Of a DNA stretch of 64,000 nucleotides, positions 49,441 to 57,696 are shown one piece after another. The stretch is from contig NZ_JAFCKH010000005.1 in NCBI RefSeq assembly GCF_018130505.1, positions 514,089 to 578,088 of the forward strand, written 5' to 3'. Both the position numbers and the translations under genes were made by a program. The notes beneath the pieces were generated by a model. It was given only the letters and a program-made list of their open reading frames with translations, did no database searches and was not told the DNA's origin. Each line of letters opens with the position of its first letter. The first letter of the stretch is position 1. Origin of the DNA: Bradyrhizobium tropiciagri (GTDB lineage: Bacteria; Pseudomonadota; Alphaproteobacteria; Rhizobiales; Xanthobacteraceae).

Positions 49441-50574
49441 TCAGGCGCTGGCCAGCAGCTCCGTGATCAGCGACGCCGCCTTGATGCCTGTCCCGGAGAT
49501 GATGACGACGGTGCGCTCGCTGGCGCGGATCGCGCCGCGGGCGCTGAGCACGTCGAGCGCAGCCGCGGCGGAGGCCGAGGTCGGCTCGACGAACAGGCCG
49601 GTATGCGCCATCCGCTTCAGCGCGGCGATGATGCCGTCTTCAGGGATCGCGACGGTGCCGCCGCCGCTCTCGCGCATTGCTGCGATCATCTGCTTCAGCC
49701 GCAGCGGATGCTTGATCGCGGTGCCCTCGGCGATGGTCTTGTGAACCTTGCGCGCAACAGGCGTGTCGACGCCGGCGGCGAAGCTGGCATCCACCGGCGA
49801 GCAGTTCAGCGGCTGCGAGGCGAACAGGCGCGGCAGGCGCGCGATCTGCCCGGCCGCGAGCAGCTCCTTGAAGCCGATGTAGCAGCCGAGCAGGCTACTG
49901 CCGGCGCCGACCGGCATGATGACGTTGTCCGGCGCGGTGAAGCCGCAATCCTCCCAGATCTCGTAGGCCAGCGACTTGGTGCCCTGCAGGAAGAACGGCT
50001 GCCAGTTGTGGCTGGAGTAGAAGATCTGCTTCGACTGGCGGATCGCCTCCGCCTCGGATTCCTCGCGCGGGCCCTCGACGAGCTGCACCTCGGCGCCGAA
50101 CGCGTGCATCTGCGCGACCTTCATCGGCGATGTCGTGGCGGGCGCGAGGATTTTCACGCGCATCCCGCCGGCCGCGCCATAGGCCGAGACGGATGCGCCG
50201 CCATTGCCGGAACTGTCCTCCAGCACCGCGTCGACGCCGAGCTGGCGCAGCAACGACAGCATCACCGTGGTGCCGCGGTCCTTGAAGCTCGCGGTCGGAT
50301 TGAACCATTCCAGCTTGAACTGCGGCCGCAACTCGCCCCACGCCTTCTCGACCAGCGGCGTGCAGCCTTCGCCCATGGTGATCGGCTGCCTGATCTCGAC
50401 CGGCAGCGCGGCCCGATAGCGCCACAGCGAGCGCGTGCCGCGATCGATATCGTCGCGGGAGATGCCCGATAGCGGCGTCACCAGCAGCGGCTTGCCCTCG
50501 TCGGAGCACCAGCGCGGGACGCCGAGCGGATAGAGCTTTCCGTTGAGCGGGTCGATGTAGCTTGGTGAGGACAT
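49441..50574 (-). CDS. Threonine synthase-like PLP-dependent enzyme
   Basis: 377 residues. The PLP lysine is in NPTASFKDRG, the substrate loop EDSSGNGGASVSAYGAAGG, and the phosphate loop VGAGSSLLG. This is a ThrC/beta-replacement fold-type II enzyme. The region MGEGCTPLVE also fits threonine synthase. Genomes of this type often have a separate canonical thrC, so this may be a paralog with another substrate. ATG 50574 is chosen; 50610 is also open. It lies just after the acetoacetate-CoA ligase stop on the same strand. Confidence 0.85.
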   Translation of the reverse strand: MSSPSYIDPLNGKLYPLGVPRWCSDEGKPLLVTPLSGISRDDIDRGTRSLWRYRAALPVEIRQPITMGEGCTPLVEKAWGELRPQFKLEWFNPTASFKDRGTTVMLSLLRQLGVDAVLEDSSGNGGASVSAYGAAGGMRVKILAPATTSPMKVAQMHAFGAEVQLVEGPREESEAEAIRQSKQIFYSSHNWQPFFLQGTKSLAYEIWEDCGFTAPDNVIMPVGAGSSLLGCYIGFKELLAAGQIARLPRLFASQPLNCSPVDASFAAGVDTPVARKVHKTIAEGTAIKHPLRLKQMIAAMRESGGGTVAIPEDGIIAALKRMAHTGLFVEPTSASAAAALDVLSARGAIRASERTVVIISGTGIKAASLITELLASA

Positions 50575-50606
50575 GTCGTTTGATCCCGGGAATGGCGGCA
50601 CCGGCG

Positions 50607-52649
50607 TCATGCCGCGCCGGCCCGCTTGCTCAGATAGCCCTTGGCGAAGTCGAGATACCAGTCGAGGCAGCCGGGATTGGCCATCGCATCGCGGTTGATG
50701 ACCTTCTCGACGGGATGGCCGAGCAGCAGCTTTTTGACCGGCAACTCCTGCTTCTTGCCGGACAGCGTGCGCGGAATCTCCGCCACCGCGAAAATATCGT
50801 TGGGCAGGAAGCGGCGCGACAGGCCGGCCTCGACCGCCTTGTTGATCTTCGCCTTCATCGCCGCATCCAGCACGATGCCCTCGCGCAGCACCACGAACAG
50901 CGGCATGTAGCTGTCGCGGCCGAGATATTCGAGGTCGACCACCAGCGAATCCAGCACCTCCGGCAGCGCCTCGATCGCCGAATAGAGCTCGCTGGTGCCC
51001 ATACGCAGGCCGTGGCGGTTGATGGTGGCGTCGCTGCGACCGAAGATCACGCAGGCGCCGTCAGGCTCGATCTTGAGCCAGTCGCCGTGCCGCCACACCG
51101 GGCCGCGGCCGCTTCCGTCGAAATTGTCCGGATAGGTCTCGAAATAGCTGGCGCGATAGCGCGCATCGCCGGGATCGTTCCAGAACTTGAGCGGCATCGA
51201 GGGCAGCGGCTCGGTGCAGACCAATTCGCCGACCTCGTCGATCACGGCGCGGCCCTGCTCGTCGAAGGCTTCCACCGCACAGCCGAGCAGGCGGCATTGC
51301 ATGACGCCGGGGGTCTGCGGCAATTCGCGATTGCCGCCGATGAAGGCGCCGGCGAAATCGGTGCCGCCCGAAATGTTCGCCCACCACATGTCGGCCTGCG
51401 CGGCGCTGCCGCTCTGTTTTGCGAGCGCGGCGAAGCGCTCGTTGAACCAGCTCTGCGTGTCGGCGCTGAGCGGCGATCCCGTTGAGCCCAGCACCCGCAG
51501 CGCCGAGAGATCGCCGACCGCAGCGAGATCGATATCGGCCTTGGTGCAATTGGCGAAGAACGCCGCGCCGGCGCCGAAGAACGTCGCCTTGGCGTCGGCA
51601 ACGAAGCGCCACAGCGTGGTCCAGTCCGGTTTGTCCTTGGTGCCGCCGGGGCTGCCGTCGAAGATGCAGCAGGTGGTGCCGTTGAGCAGGCCGTTGGCCT
51701 GGCAATTCCACATGATCCAGCCGGTCGAAGAGTACCAGTGGAAACGCTCGCCGAACGAGTTCGGATGATAGCTGCAGCCGACATCGTTGTGCAGCGCGCC
51801 GAGCGGCAGCGTCACGATCATGATCCCGCCATGGCTGTGCAGGATCGGCTTCGGCAGCCCGGTGGTGCCCGAGGAATAGACGATCCACAGCGGGTGATCG
51901 AACGGCAGCCATTCCGGCTCGAACGCGTCGATCGCGGCGCCGTGGCCGGCGAGGATCGACGACAACTGTGTTTCGGCGGCGGTCTCGCTGTGCAGGATCA
52001 CATGCTCGACCGACGGCAGTGCCCCCCGCAACTCCTCGATCACGGCCTGCCGGTCATGGCGGCGGCCGGCATAGGTTACGGCGTCGCAGGCGATCAGCAC
52101 CTTCGGCTCGATCTGCTTGAAGCGGTCGATCACCGCGGGCGCCGCCATGTCGGGCGCGCAGACGCTCCAGATCGCGCCGAGGCTCGCGGTCGCAAGGAAC
52201 GCGATGATGGTCTCCGGGATGTTCGGCAAGTAAGCCGCGACGCGGTCGCCGGAGCGCACGCCGCGCGCCCTCAGATGCAGCGCCAGCGCGGCGACCTTGC
52301 GCCGCAGCTCCGGCCAACTCGTCTCCGTAAGCTTGCCGTCCTCGCCGCTCGAGATCAGGGCCGGCAGCCCCGCGGCATGCGCCGGCTCGACATGGCGAAA
52401 CACCTGCCGCACATAGTTCAGCGAGGCGCCGGGAAACCACACCGCGCCCGGCATCTTGCGCTCGGCGAGCACGGCCGAATGCGGCGTCGGCGAGCGCAGG
52501 TCGAAATAATCCCAGACGCTCTGCCAGAAGCCGTCGATGTCGGTGACCGACCAGCGCCGCATCTCCTCGAAATCGGCAAAGCTGAGCCCGCGCCGCTCCT
52601 TCAGCCATTGGCGATAAAGGGCCATTTGCGGGACGTAAGGTGCGGTCAT
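50607..52649 (-). CDS. Acetoacetate-CoA ligase
   Basis: 680 residues in the ANL superfamily. The adenylation motif IVYSSGTTGLPKP is visible, as are NIPETIIAFLATASLGAIWS, a TGS-type core region and the C-terminal lysine segment (LSGKKQELPVKKLLLG). The length and the N-terminal ACSS-like domain (SFADFEEMRRWSVTDIDGFW) fit AacS, which activates acetoacetate from ketone-body or PHB turnover. A much longer upstream frame to 53516 is an antisense shadow of the GH3 gene. It is followed by the threonine-synthase-like gene. Confidence 0.92.
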   Translation of the reverse strand: MTAPYVPQMALYRQWLKERRGLSFADFEEMRRWSVTDIDGFWQSVWDYFDLRSPTPHSAVLAERKMPGAVWFPGASLNYVRQVFRHVEPAHAAGLPALISSGEDGKLTETSWPELRRKVAALALHLRARGVRSGDRVAAYLPNIPETIIAFLATASLGAIWSVCAPDMAAPAVIDRFKQIEPKVLIACDAVTYAGRRHDRQAVIEELRGALPSVEHVILHSETAAETQLSSILAGHGAAIDAFEPEWLPFDHPLWIVYSSGTTGLPKPILHSHGGIMIVTLPLGALHNDVGCSYHPNSFGERFHWYSSTGWIMWNCQANGLLNGTTCCIFDGSPGGTKDKPDWTTLWRFVADAKATFFGAGAAFFANCTKADIDLAAVGDLSALRVLGSTGSPLSADTQSWFNERFAALAKQSGSAAQADMWWANISGGTDFAGAFIGGNRELPQTPGVMQCRLLGCAVEAFDEQGRAVIDEVGELVCTEPLPSMPLKFWNDPGDARYRASYFETYPDNFDGSGRGPVWRHGDWLKIEPDGACVIFGRSDATINRHGLRMGTSELYSAIEALPEVLDSLVVDLEYLGRDSYMPLFVVLREGIVLDAAMKAKINKAVEAGLSRRFLPNDIFAVAEIPRTLSGKKQELPVKKLLLGHPVEKVINRDAMANPGCLDWYLDFAKGYLSKRAGAA

Positions 52650-52817
52650 GGTCGTTTCCGGATTGTCTTGGTCGTGGCCTTGCGGCGGTGGCTTTGCCTT
52701 CTCTAACATAGCGTTACGAGCGTGGGGAACGCGGCCCGTCAGCATATTCTTACCGCCACACGGCATGCTATGCCGTGACCAGGACGCCGCGCCTGATTCT
52801 GCGCGCAGGACCAGCCA

Positions 52818-53825
52818 ATGCCTGATGCCATCGGCGAACTCTTCATCCTCGGCTTCCACGGCAAGGTCGTCCCGGCCTGGCTGACGGAGTTTGCCGCACA
52901 CTTCGGGCTCGGCGGCGTCATCCTGTTCGACTATTCCTGCCGGACGCGGCTGTACGACAACAACATCGAGTCTCCGGCGCAGGTGCAGTCGCTGTGCGCC
53001 GAGATCGCGGCGCTGCCCGCGAGCCCGCTGGTGTTCATCGACCAGGAGGGCGGGCTGGTGCGCCGTCTCAAGGACAGCCTCGGCTTTCAGCCGCTGCCGA
53101 GCGCGAAGGATTTCAATCTGCTCGCGCTGGACGACAAGCAGGCGATCCTCGCCGCGAGCTATGACGAATTGCGCCGGCTCGGCATCCGCTACAATTTCGC
53201 GCCGACCATCGACGTCGATTACAACGCGGACAATCCCAATATCGGCCGGATCAAGCGGTCCTATTCGGCCGATATCGGCGAGGTCGAGGCCAATGCCCGG
53301 CTGGTCGACGCTGCGGCGCGGCAGGCGCGCGTCGGCCTCTGCCTGAAGCATTTTCCGGGCATCGGCGGCGCCGACGTCGATTCGCATCTGGACTTCATGG
53401 ACATTTCCGACGCGCTGCGGCCGGAGCAGGAGCAATTGTTCTATACGCTGGCGCCGCGGACCTTCGGCGATGCGGTGCTGGTCAGCCACGCCATCGTCCG
53501 GCCGTGGGACCCGCACAATCCGATGACATTGTCATCCGCCGGCATCGGCCGGCTGCGCCGCTGCCTGCCGGAGACGCTGCTGATCACCGACGACATGCAG
53601 ATGCAGGGCCTGCAGAAGGCGCTCGGCACAAGCGCCGCCAGTCTCAGGGCGATCGCCGCCGGCATGGACATGGTCTGCATCGGCAACAATCTGTTCGACC
53701 AGGAGCGGGAGATGGCGGCGATCGCCCGGGCAATCGCCGCTGCAATGCAGGATGGCGCGCTCGATCCGGCCGAAGTCCGGCGCTCCATTGCGCGGGTGCG
53801 ACGGCGCAAGGCGCTGCTCGCCTGA
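52818..53825 (+). CDS. Glycoside hydrolase family 3 protein (NagZ-like)
   Basis: 335 residues, no signal peptide, so cytoplasmic. GH3 features: FIDQEGGLVRRL, FAPTIDVDYN, KHFPGIGGADVDSH (the catalytic Asp-His dyad loop kept, though the usual His in KHFPGHG is Ile), and TDDMQMQGL with the nucleophile Asp. NagZ removes N-acetylglucosamine from muropeptides in recycling. The changed loop residue suggests caution about specificity. It is divergent from the acetoacetate-CoA ligase. Confidence 0.88.
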   Translation: MPDAIGELFILGFHGKVVPAWLTEFAAHFGLGGVILFDYSCRTRLYDNNIESPAQVQSLCAEIAALPASPLVFIDQEGGLVRRLKDSLGFQPLPSAKDFNLLALDDKQAILAASYDELRRLGIRYNFAPTIDVDYNADNPNIGRIKRSYSADIGEVEANARLVDAAARQARVGLCLKHFPGIGGADVDSHLDFMDISDALRPEQEQLFYTLAPRTFGDAVLVSHAIVRPWDPHNPMTLSSAGIGRLRRCLPETLLITDDMQMQGLQKALGTSAASLRAIAAGMDMVCIGNNLFDQEREMAAIARAIAAAMQDGALDPAEVRRSIARVRRRKALLA

Positions 53826-53914
53826 CCCGGCGAAATTCAGCGCAGGACGGGTGAAGCGCGGAACCAATCTCCTTACCGCGATTTAATGAAGACGCTCATC
53901 GGGGCTCACGAACC

Positions 53915-54097
53915 ATGAAGATGCTCAAGCGTCTCTTCCAATCGTTCCGGCTACGCCGCGCCGCGCGCCAATCGGCCGATTTCCAGCCCATCTGCATCGA
54001 TCCCGACGAATTCAACCGCCTGCTCTGCAGCGGGCGCAAGGAGGATCTGCGGATTCTGGCGAAACGGCTGAGCCTGCGCCCGCGGGCACACGCGTAG
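53915..54097 (+). CDS. Small basic protein of unknown function
   Basis: 60 residues, MKMLKRLFQSFRLRRAARQS at the N-terminus, then an acidic patch (CIDPDEFNRLL) and a basic end (AKRLSLRPRAHA). The start could be 53915 or the ATG two codons later (53921). There is no membrane segment or known motif; the amphipathic N-terminus might bind membrane or nucleic acid. It follows the GH3 gene by 89 bp on the same strand. I do not recognise it. Confidence 0.5.
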   Translation: MKMLKRLFQSFRLRRAARQSADFQPICIDPDEFNRLLCSGRKEDLRILAKRLSLRPRAHA

Positions 54098-54171
54098 TCC
54101 GAGGCAGCTGTCCGTTCGCGAAAGCGGTTCTGTGCAAGGCAGAACCGGGCCGGTCGGGTGCGGCCGCAGCT

Positions 54172-54840
54172 CTAGTTCTGACCCCACGCGGTCATCGCCG
54201 CGGCAAAGGCCGACTGTCCCGTTTCCCCCTTCTCGATTGCGAGGATGGCGCGGTGCTGGATGCCGTCGACGATCGGGATATCGATCCACGGTCGTTCTCT
54301 CAAAAGCGTCAGGTTGCGCTCGCGGTCGGCATCGACATTCGACAGGCCGACCATGAACACATTGTCGGTCACCTTGACCGCAAGGCCCGCTAATGGCGTG
54401 CCACGCGTCTGCTGGTCCACTTTGGTCAGCATACCCGGCACGCTGTTGACGTGATGTCCGACAAATCCGGGAACGGGCACGAACGTCAGCTCGAAGACAT
54501 GGCTCGCCGGTAGCGTCCTGTCGGTGTTGCGCTTGAGCGTCAGCGTCAGCTTGAGTCTGCCCGGGACATCGACATCGCCGACCACGAAGGTCTCGGCAGC
54601 CGCACCGGCGGATTTGATCGTGTCGGTGTGCCAGACGACAGACCCCGTCAGCCTGCGGCCGGTGGGATTGCTGGTATCCTCTTCGTACAGCACGGCCAGC
54701 CCGGCCGCGGCCGTCTCATCGGCGGCTTCTGCCCGGTGCGGATTGACGGCGGTCAATGCAAGCAGAGCAAGCGCGCATGCCGGCCGGACGCGCAGCCGGC
54801 TGAGGCGGAGCGCGCTCAAGCAGCGATCGAACATGGTCAT
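54172..54840 (-). CDS. Secreted hypothetical protein
   Basis: 222 residues. A signal peptide (RPACALALLALTAVNPHRAEA) with a cleavage site near AEAAD (residue about 39) is followed by a beta-rich domain (GRRLTGSVVWHTDTIKSAG, LKLTLTLKRNTDRTLPASHV). The C-terminus is MTAWGQN. No family is recognised. The ATG may be 54840 or 54834. It lies downstream of another secreted hypothetical on the same strand, 75 bp away. Confidence 0.7.
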   Translation of the reverse strand: MTMFDRCLSALRLSRLRVRPACALALLALTAVNPHRAEAADETAAAGLAVLYEEDTSNPTGRRLTGSVVWHTDTIKSAGAAAETFVVGDVDVPGRLKLTLTLKRNTDRTLPASHVFELTFVPVPGFVGHHVNSVPGMLTKVDQQTRGTPLAGLAVKVTDNVFMVGLSNVDADRERNLTLLRERPWIDIPIVDGIQHRAILAIEKGETGQSAFAAAMTAWGQN

Positions 54841-54915
54841 GACGGGATTCCGCGAGGTGGGCGCTATTCTCTACCCAGACGGGAAAGATCGGGCAAGCCC
54901 ACGGGACGCGATCGG

Positions 54916-55332
54916 CTATTGCATCGCCTTCTCGTGATTGCCGATGCCGATCGCCTTGTAGTCGTAGGTCGGATAGAATTCCGTGTGATAGGCGCCCCAG
55001 GCGCTGTTCTCGATGATGCGGTTGACCTCGCGCAGCCGCGATGCCGGCAGCCGCAGCGTCACCACCTGGCCGATCCCCATCATCACGTACCAGCTCACGA
55101 CCTCGACGCCATCAGGCGGGAACGCCTTGTAGAACCCCTGCCGCTCGAGCTGGGCGTTCAGCTCACCCAGCGGACGCGACTGGTCGTGCTTGAGGAAGAT
55201 GGTGAGCAACACCGCGTTGTCGGGCGTCGGCGTCGCATTGGTCGGCGACGTCTGGGCCTGCGCCATCGTGCCGAACATCAGTGCGGCGGCCAGCACCGCC
55301 ATCGCCATCCAGGATAGGTTTCGTCCGCGCAT
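54916..55332 (-). CDS. Secreted small protein with ferredoxin-like-barrel character
   Basis: 138 residues. A signal peptide (MAMAVLAAALMFGTMAQAQ) is followed by a beta-alpha-beta-beta-alpha pattern (LLTIFLKHDQSRPLGELNAQ, then VEVVSWYVMMGIGQVVTLRL, then REVNRIIENSAWG). This resembles a dimeric alpha/beta-barrel such as muconolactone-isomerase-like folds; that is inference. ATG 55332 is preferred because AGGAGG precedes it; the longer frame to 55533 has no ribosome-binding site. Function unknown. Confidence 0.75.
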   Translation of the reverse strand: MRGRNLSWMAMAVLAAALMFGTMAQAQTSPTNATPTPDNAVLLTIFLKHDQSRPLGELNAQLERQGFYKAFPPDGVEVVSWYVMMGIGQVVTLRLPASRLREVNRIIENSAWGAYHTEFYPTYDYKAIGIGNHEKAMQ

Positions 55333-55704
55333 CGTCGCCTCCTTGCAGGGGTCTTGTCGGCCGTTCGAGGCGGTGATCATCGCGGCACCCGCCCAGGCTG
55401 TAAATTGACGATTGCCTGAGCCGTTCCCCGGGCTCCCCGCGCCAGCCTGGGCACGAATCGCGGGTAGGAAGGGATCGGCCCAACCCGGGATGGTAAACGC
55501 GAAACGGCAAACCGTCCGGGCTAGGACAAGCACCGTCCCGTAAGAATACTGTAATTCGACTCGAATATGCCGGTTTCGTTGCCAAATCAGGGGCGATCTG
55601 CGTCTGTTGGGTAGCCGGCCCCGAAGATCACAGTTGCGTCACCCGTAGTTTTACGGTCCGCCGCGTTAACGCAGTCACAAGTTCACCTTCGGTAAACCAT
55701 ACTT
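55333..55704. other. Intergenic region before the LuxR-type gene
   Basis: No gene is evident. It must hold the divergent promoters of the secreted protein (minus strand) and the LuxR-type regulator (plus strand). I see no dyad, terminator or repeat strong enough to list. Confidence 0.5.
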
Positions 55705-56319
55705 ATGACGCAACATGACAATCGAGCCGAGGCCCGCCTTTCGCCCTGGATGGATGGCGCGCCGCTCGAGACGCAGCCGCTCGAGGGCCGGGAGGTTGCT
55801 CCGTCCCCCATGCACCGGACGCCAATGGCCGAGGAATCGGCCGCGGCGATCGTCCGCCAGTTCAACGGACCGGTGACGGCGCTGCTGCTCTATATGAATG
55901 AGCTGAAGCAGCACAGCCATCAGGTCGGGCAGGCGCCCGGCAACGGCGTCTATCTGCGGCAGGTGATCGAGAACGCGCTCGAGCAGACCGAGCGCGTGTC
56001 GGCGATGCTGAAGCAGATTTCCGATCTCTATCCGAATGCGATCCCGGCCGGCGATCTCAGACCGCTGCGCGACGACAAGCCGTCCCGCGCCCGCTCACCC
56101 GACGTGATGTTCGCACCGGAAGCCGGACACAAGCCGCTGACCAAGCGGGAGCGCGAGGTGCTCGGCCTGATCAGCAACGGCTATTCCAACAAGCAGGGCG
56201 CGCTGCGCATGAACATCAGCCCGCGCACCTTCGAGAGCCATCGCGCCGAAGCGATGCGCAAGCTCGGGGCGCGCAACACCGCGGATCTCGTCCGCAAGGC
56301 GCTGCTGCATCCGGCTTGA
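55705..56319 (+). CDS. LuxR-type HTH regulator with histidine-kinase-like N-terminal helices
   Basis: 204 residues. The C-terminal LuxR/FixJ DNA-binding domain is clear (LTKREREVLGLISNGYSNKQ, ISPRTFESHRAEAMRKLGAR). The N-terminal half lacks a receiver domain. Residues 45-110 look like a DHp helix pair: VRQFNGPVTALLLYMNEL aligns by eye with the FixL-type HELNQPLAAISNY H-box, but the phospho-accepting His is Arg (R51). It may bind a kinase or act as a dimerisation module. The start is ATG 55705. Confidence 0.85.
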   Translation: MTQHDNRAEARLSPWMDGAPLETQPLEGREVAPSPMHRTPMAEESAAAIVRQFNGPVTALLLYMNELKQHSHQVGQAPGNGVYLRQVIENALEQTERVSAMLKQISDLYPNAIPAGDLRPLRDDKPSRARSPDVMFAPEAGHKPLTKREREVLGLISNGYSNKQGALRMNISPRTFESHRAEAMRKLGARNTADLVRKALLHPA

Positions 56320-56404
56320 GGCCGCGTACCCAGGCGTGAAGCTCCGCGCATACGCCGGCCGCTTGCCGCAACAGCGCGCCCCGGACTTCAGCGATGACGC
56401 GATC

Positions 56405-56653
56405 TCAGAGATAATCCTCGGTGGCGAGATACACCCGCGGCGCAGGCCGCGTCGCGGGCGCGGTCGCCTTCGGCTCGTCCGGGATGATCGTGATGATCCA
56501 TGCCGGCCGGTCGCCGGAGCCGCTTTCGACGATCGAGCGCACCCGGCCGGTGATCGCGCCGTCTGCGCAGCGGGCGGTGGCGGACCGGCCGTTGAACTGG
56601 GCGATGCGGAAACGCCTGGCTTCCTTCCGGTCGGTCGTCTGATACGTGAACAT
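56405..56653 (-). CDS. Small hypothetical protein
   Basis: 82 residues, MFTYQTTDRKEARRFRIAQF at the N-terminus, ending RVYLATEDYL. A good ribosome-binding site (GGGGGAG) precedes the ATG closely, which supports expression. It has a short predicted beta segment (ARCADGAITGRVRSI, AWIITIIPDE) and no cysteine motif or membrane segment. I do not recognise a family. It converges with the LuxR-type gene. Confidence 0.65.
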   Translation of the reverse strand: MFTYQTTDRKEARRFRIAQFNGRSATARCADGAITGRVRSIVESGSGDRPAWIITIIPDEPKATAPATRPAPRVYLATEDYL

Positions 56654-56775
56654 CGGCTCCCCCGCGCGCGTCCAAGCAAATCTGGGGATTCAACGTTATC
56701 CGACGGTGAAGATCGCGAGCCGTAGAAGTACGGCTCGCTGGAGTTCGTGCTTCAGGCCATTAGCAGCCGCAAGGG

Positions 56776-57501
56776 CTAGTGGCCGTGAAGCGGCTCCTGG
56801 CCATGCAGCAGTCCGGCATACTGCGACTTGACCGTGGCGTAGCATTCGCACGCCGTCTTGGTGAGACCGTCGAGATTGGTGATCTCGATGTGTCCGCGGC
56901 TGTAATGGATGAAATTGGCCTGCTGCAGCGTATGCGCGACCAGCGAGACGCTGTTGCGACGCGCGCCGATCATCTGCGCCATCGTCTCCTGCGTCAGGAT
57001 GATCTTGTTGCTGCCGGAGAGGTCGCGGATGTGCAGGAGGCAGCGCGCCAGCCGCGATTCCACGGTGTGGACCGCGTTGCAGCCGGCCGTCTGCTGGATC
57101 TGGGCGTAGACCGCAAGTCCATGCCGGATCAGCATCGCGCGCAGCGTCGGGCTCTGGCTGGCGGCCGCCCGCAACGTCGCGACGTCGATCGACGAGGCGA
57201 CGCCGGGCACCAGCACCACGGCGCTGTTCAGCGAGGGGGCTTCGCCGATCCCGGCGAATGCGCCGAAGATGCTGTCGCGGCCCACCATCGCAACCTGCAC
57301 ACGCTCGCCTCTTGCCAGCTTGACCACCAGCGAGATCACGCCCTTGTGGGGCATGTAGGCGCGCGTGAGAATCTCGTCGGACTCGACCAGCACCGCGTCG
57401 GCGGCGAGGTCGACCGGGCGCAGATGCTGCCGGATCAATTCGAAATCGTTCGCCGGCAGCGACGAGAGGAAACCATTCGGTGATCGCAAAACTGTATCCA
57501 A
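56776..57501 (-). CDS. Crp/Fnr-family transcriptional regulator (copy 1)
   Basis: 241 residues from TTG at 57501. GGGAGG six bases upstream and alignment to the neighbouring paralog both support this start over TTG 57525. The N-terminal cyclic-nucleotide-binding-like barrel (YMPHKGVISLVVKLARGERV, AMVGRDSIFGAFAGIG) has no Fnr-type cysteine cluster. The C-terminal winged helix is clear (ILTQETMAQMIGARRNSVSL). The C-terminal extension (KTACECYATVKSQYAGLLHG) is shared with the paralog. Confidence 0.92.
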   Translation of the reverse strand: MDTVLRSPNGFLSSLPANDFELIRQHLRPVDLAADAVLVESDEILTRAYMPHKGVISLVVKLARGERVQVAMVGRDSIFGAFAGIGEAPSLNSAVVLVPGVASSIDVATLRAAASQSPTLRAMLIRHGLAVYAQIQQTAGCNAVHTVESRLARCLLHIRDLSGSNKIILTQETMAQMIGARRNSVSLVAHTLQQANFIHYSRGHIEITNLDGLTKTACECYATVKSQYAGLLHGQEPLHGH

Positions 57502-57658
57502 AGCAACCTCCCGCCTCGCGGGCAATGCTTGTCCCTGGTCACCAAGCTAGCGTGTTCTGACGGATGCAGGCGGGCGCCCCTGCAACCCATATTGGCACGT
57601 CTGGAATTTAAGAAAAACAGGCGCATCGCGGCATACTGACGCCCAGGCTCGATTTCGC

Positions 57659-57672
57659 TTAACATATGTTAA
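57659..57672. promoter_or_regulatory. 14-bp perfect palindrome between the tandem Crp/Fnr genes
   Basis: TTAACATATGTTAA is perfectly symmetric. It lies about 158 bp upstream of copy 1 and 24 bp downstream of the copy 2 stop. It may be an operator for copy 1. The TTAA half-sites are 6 bases apart, one short of a CtrA box. Confidence 0.4.
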
Positions 57673-57696
57673 TGCCGCGGAAGCGCGGCGCCAACA

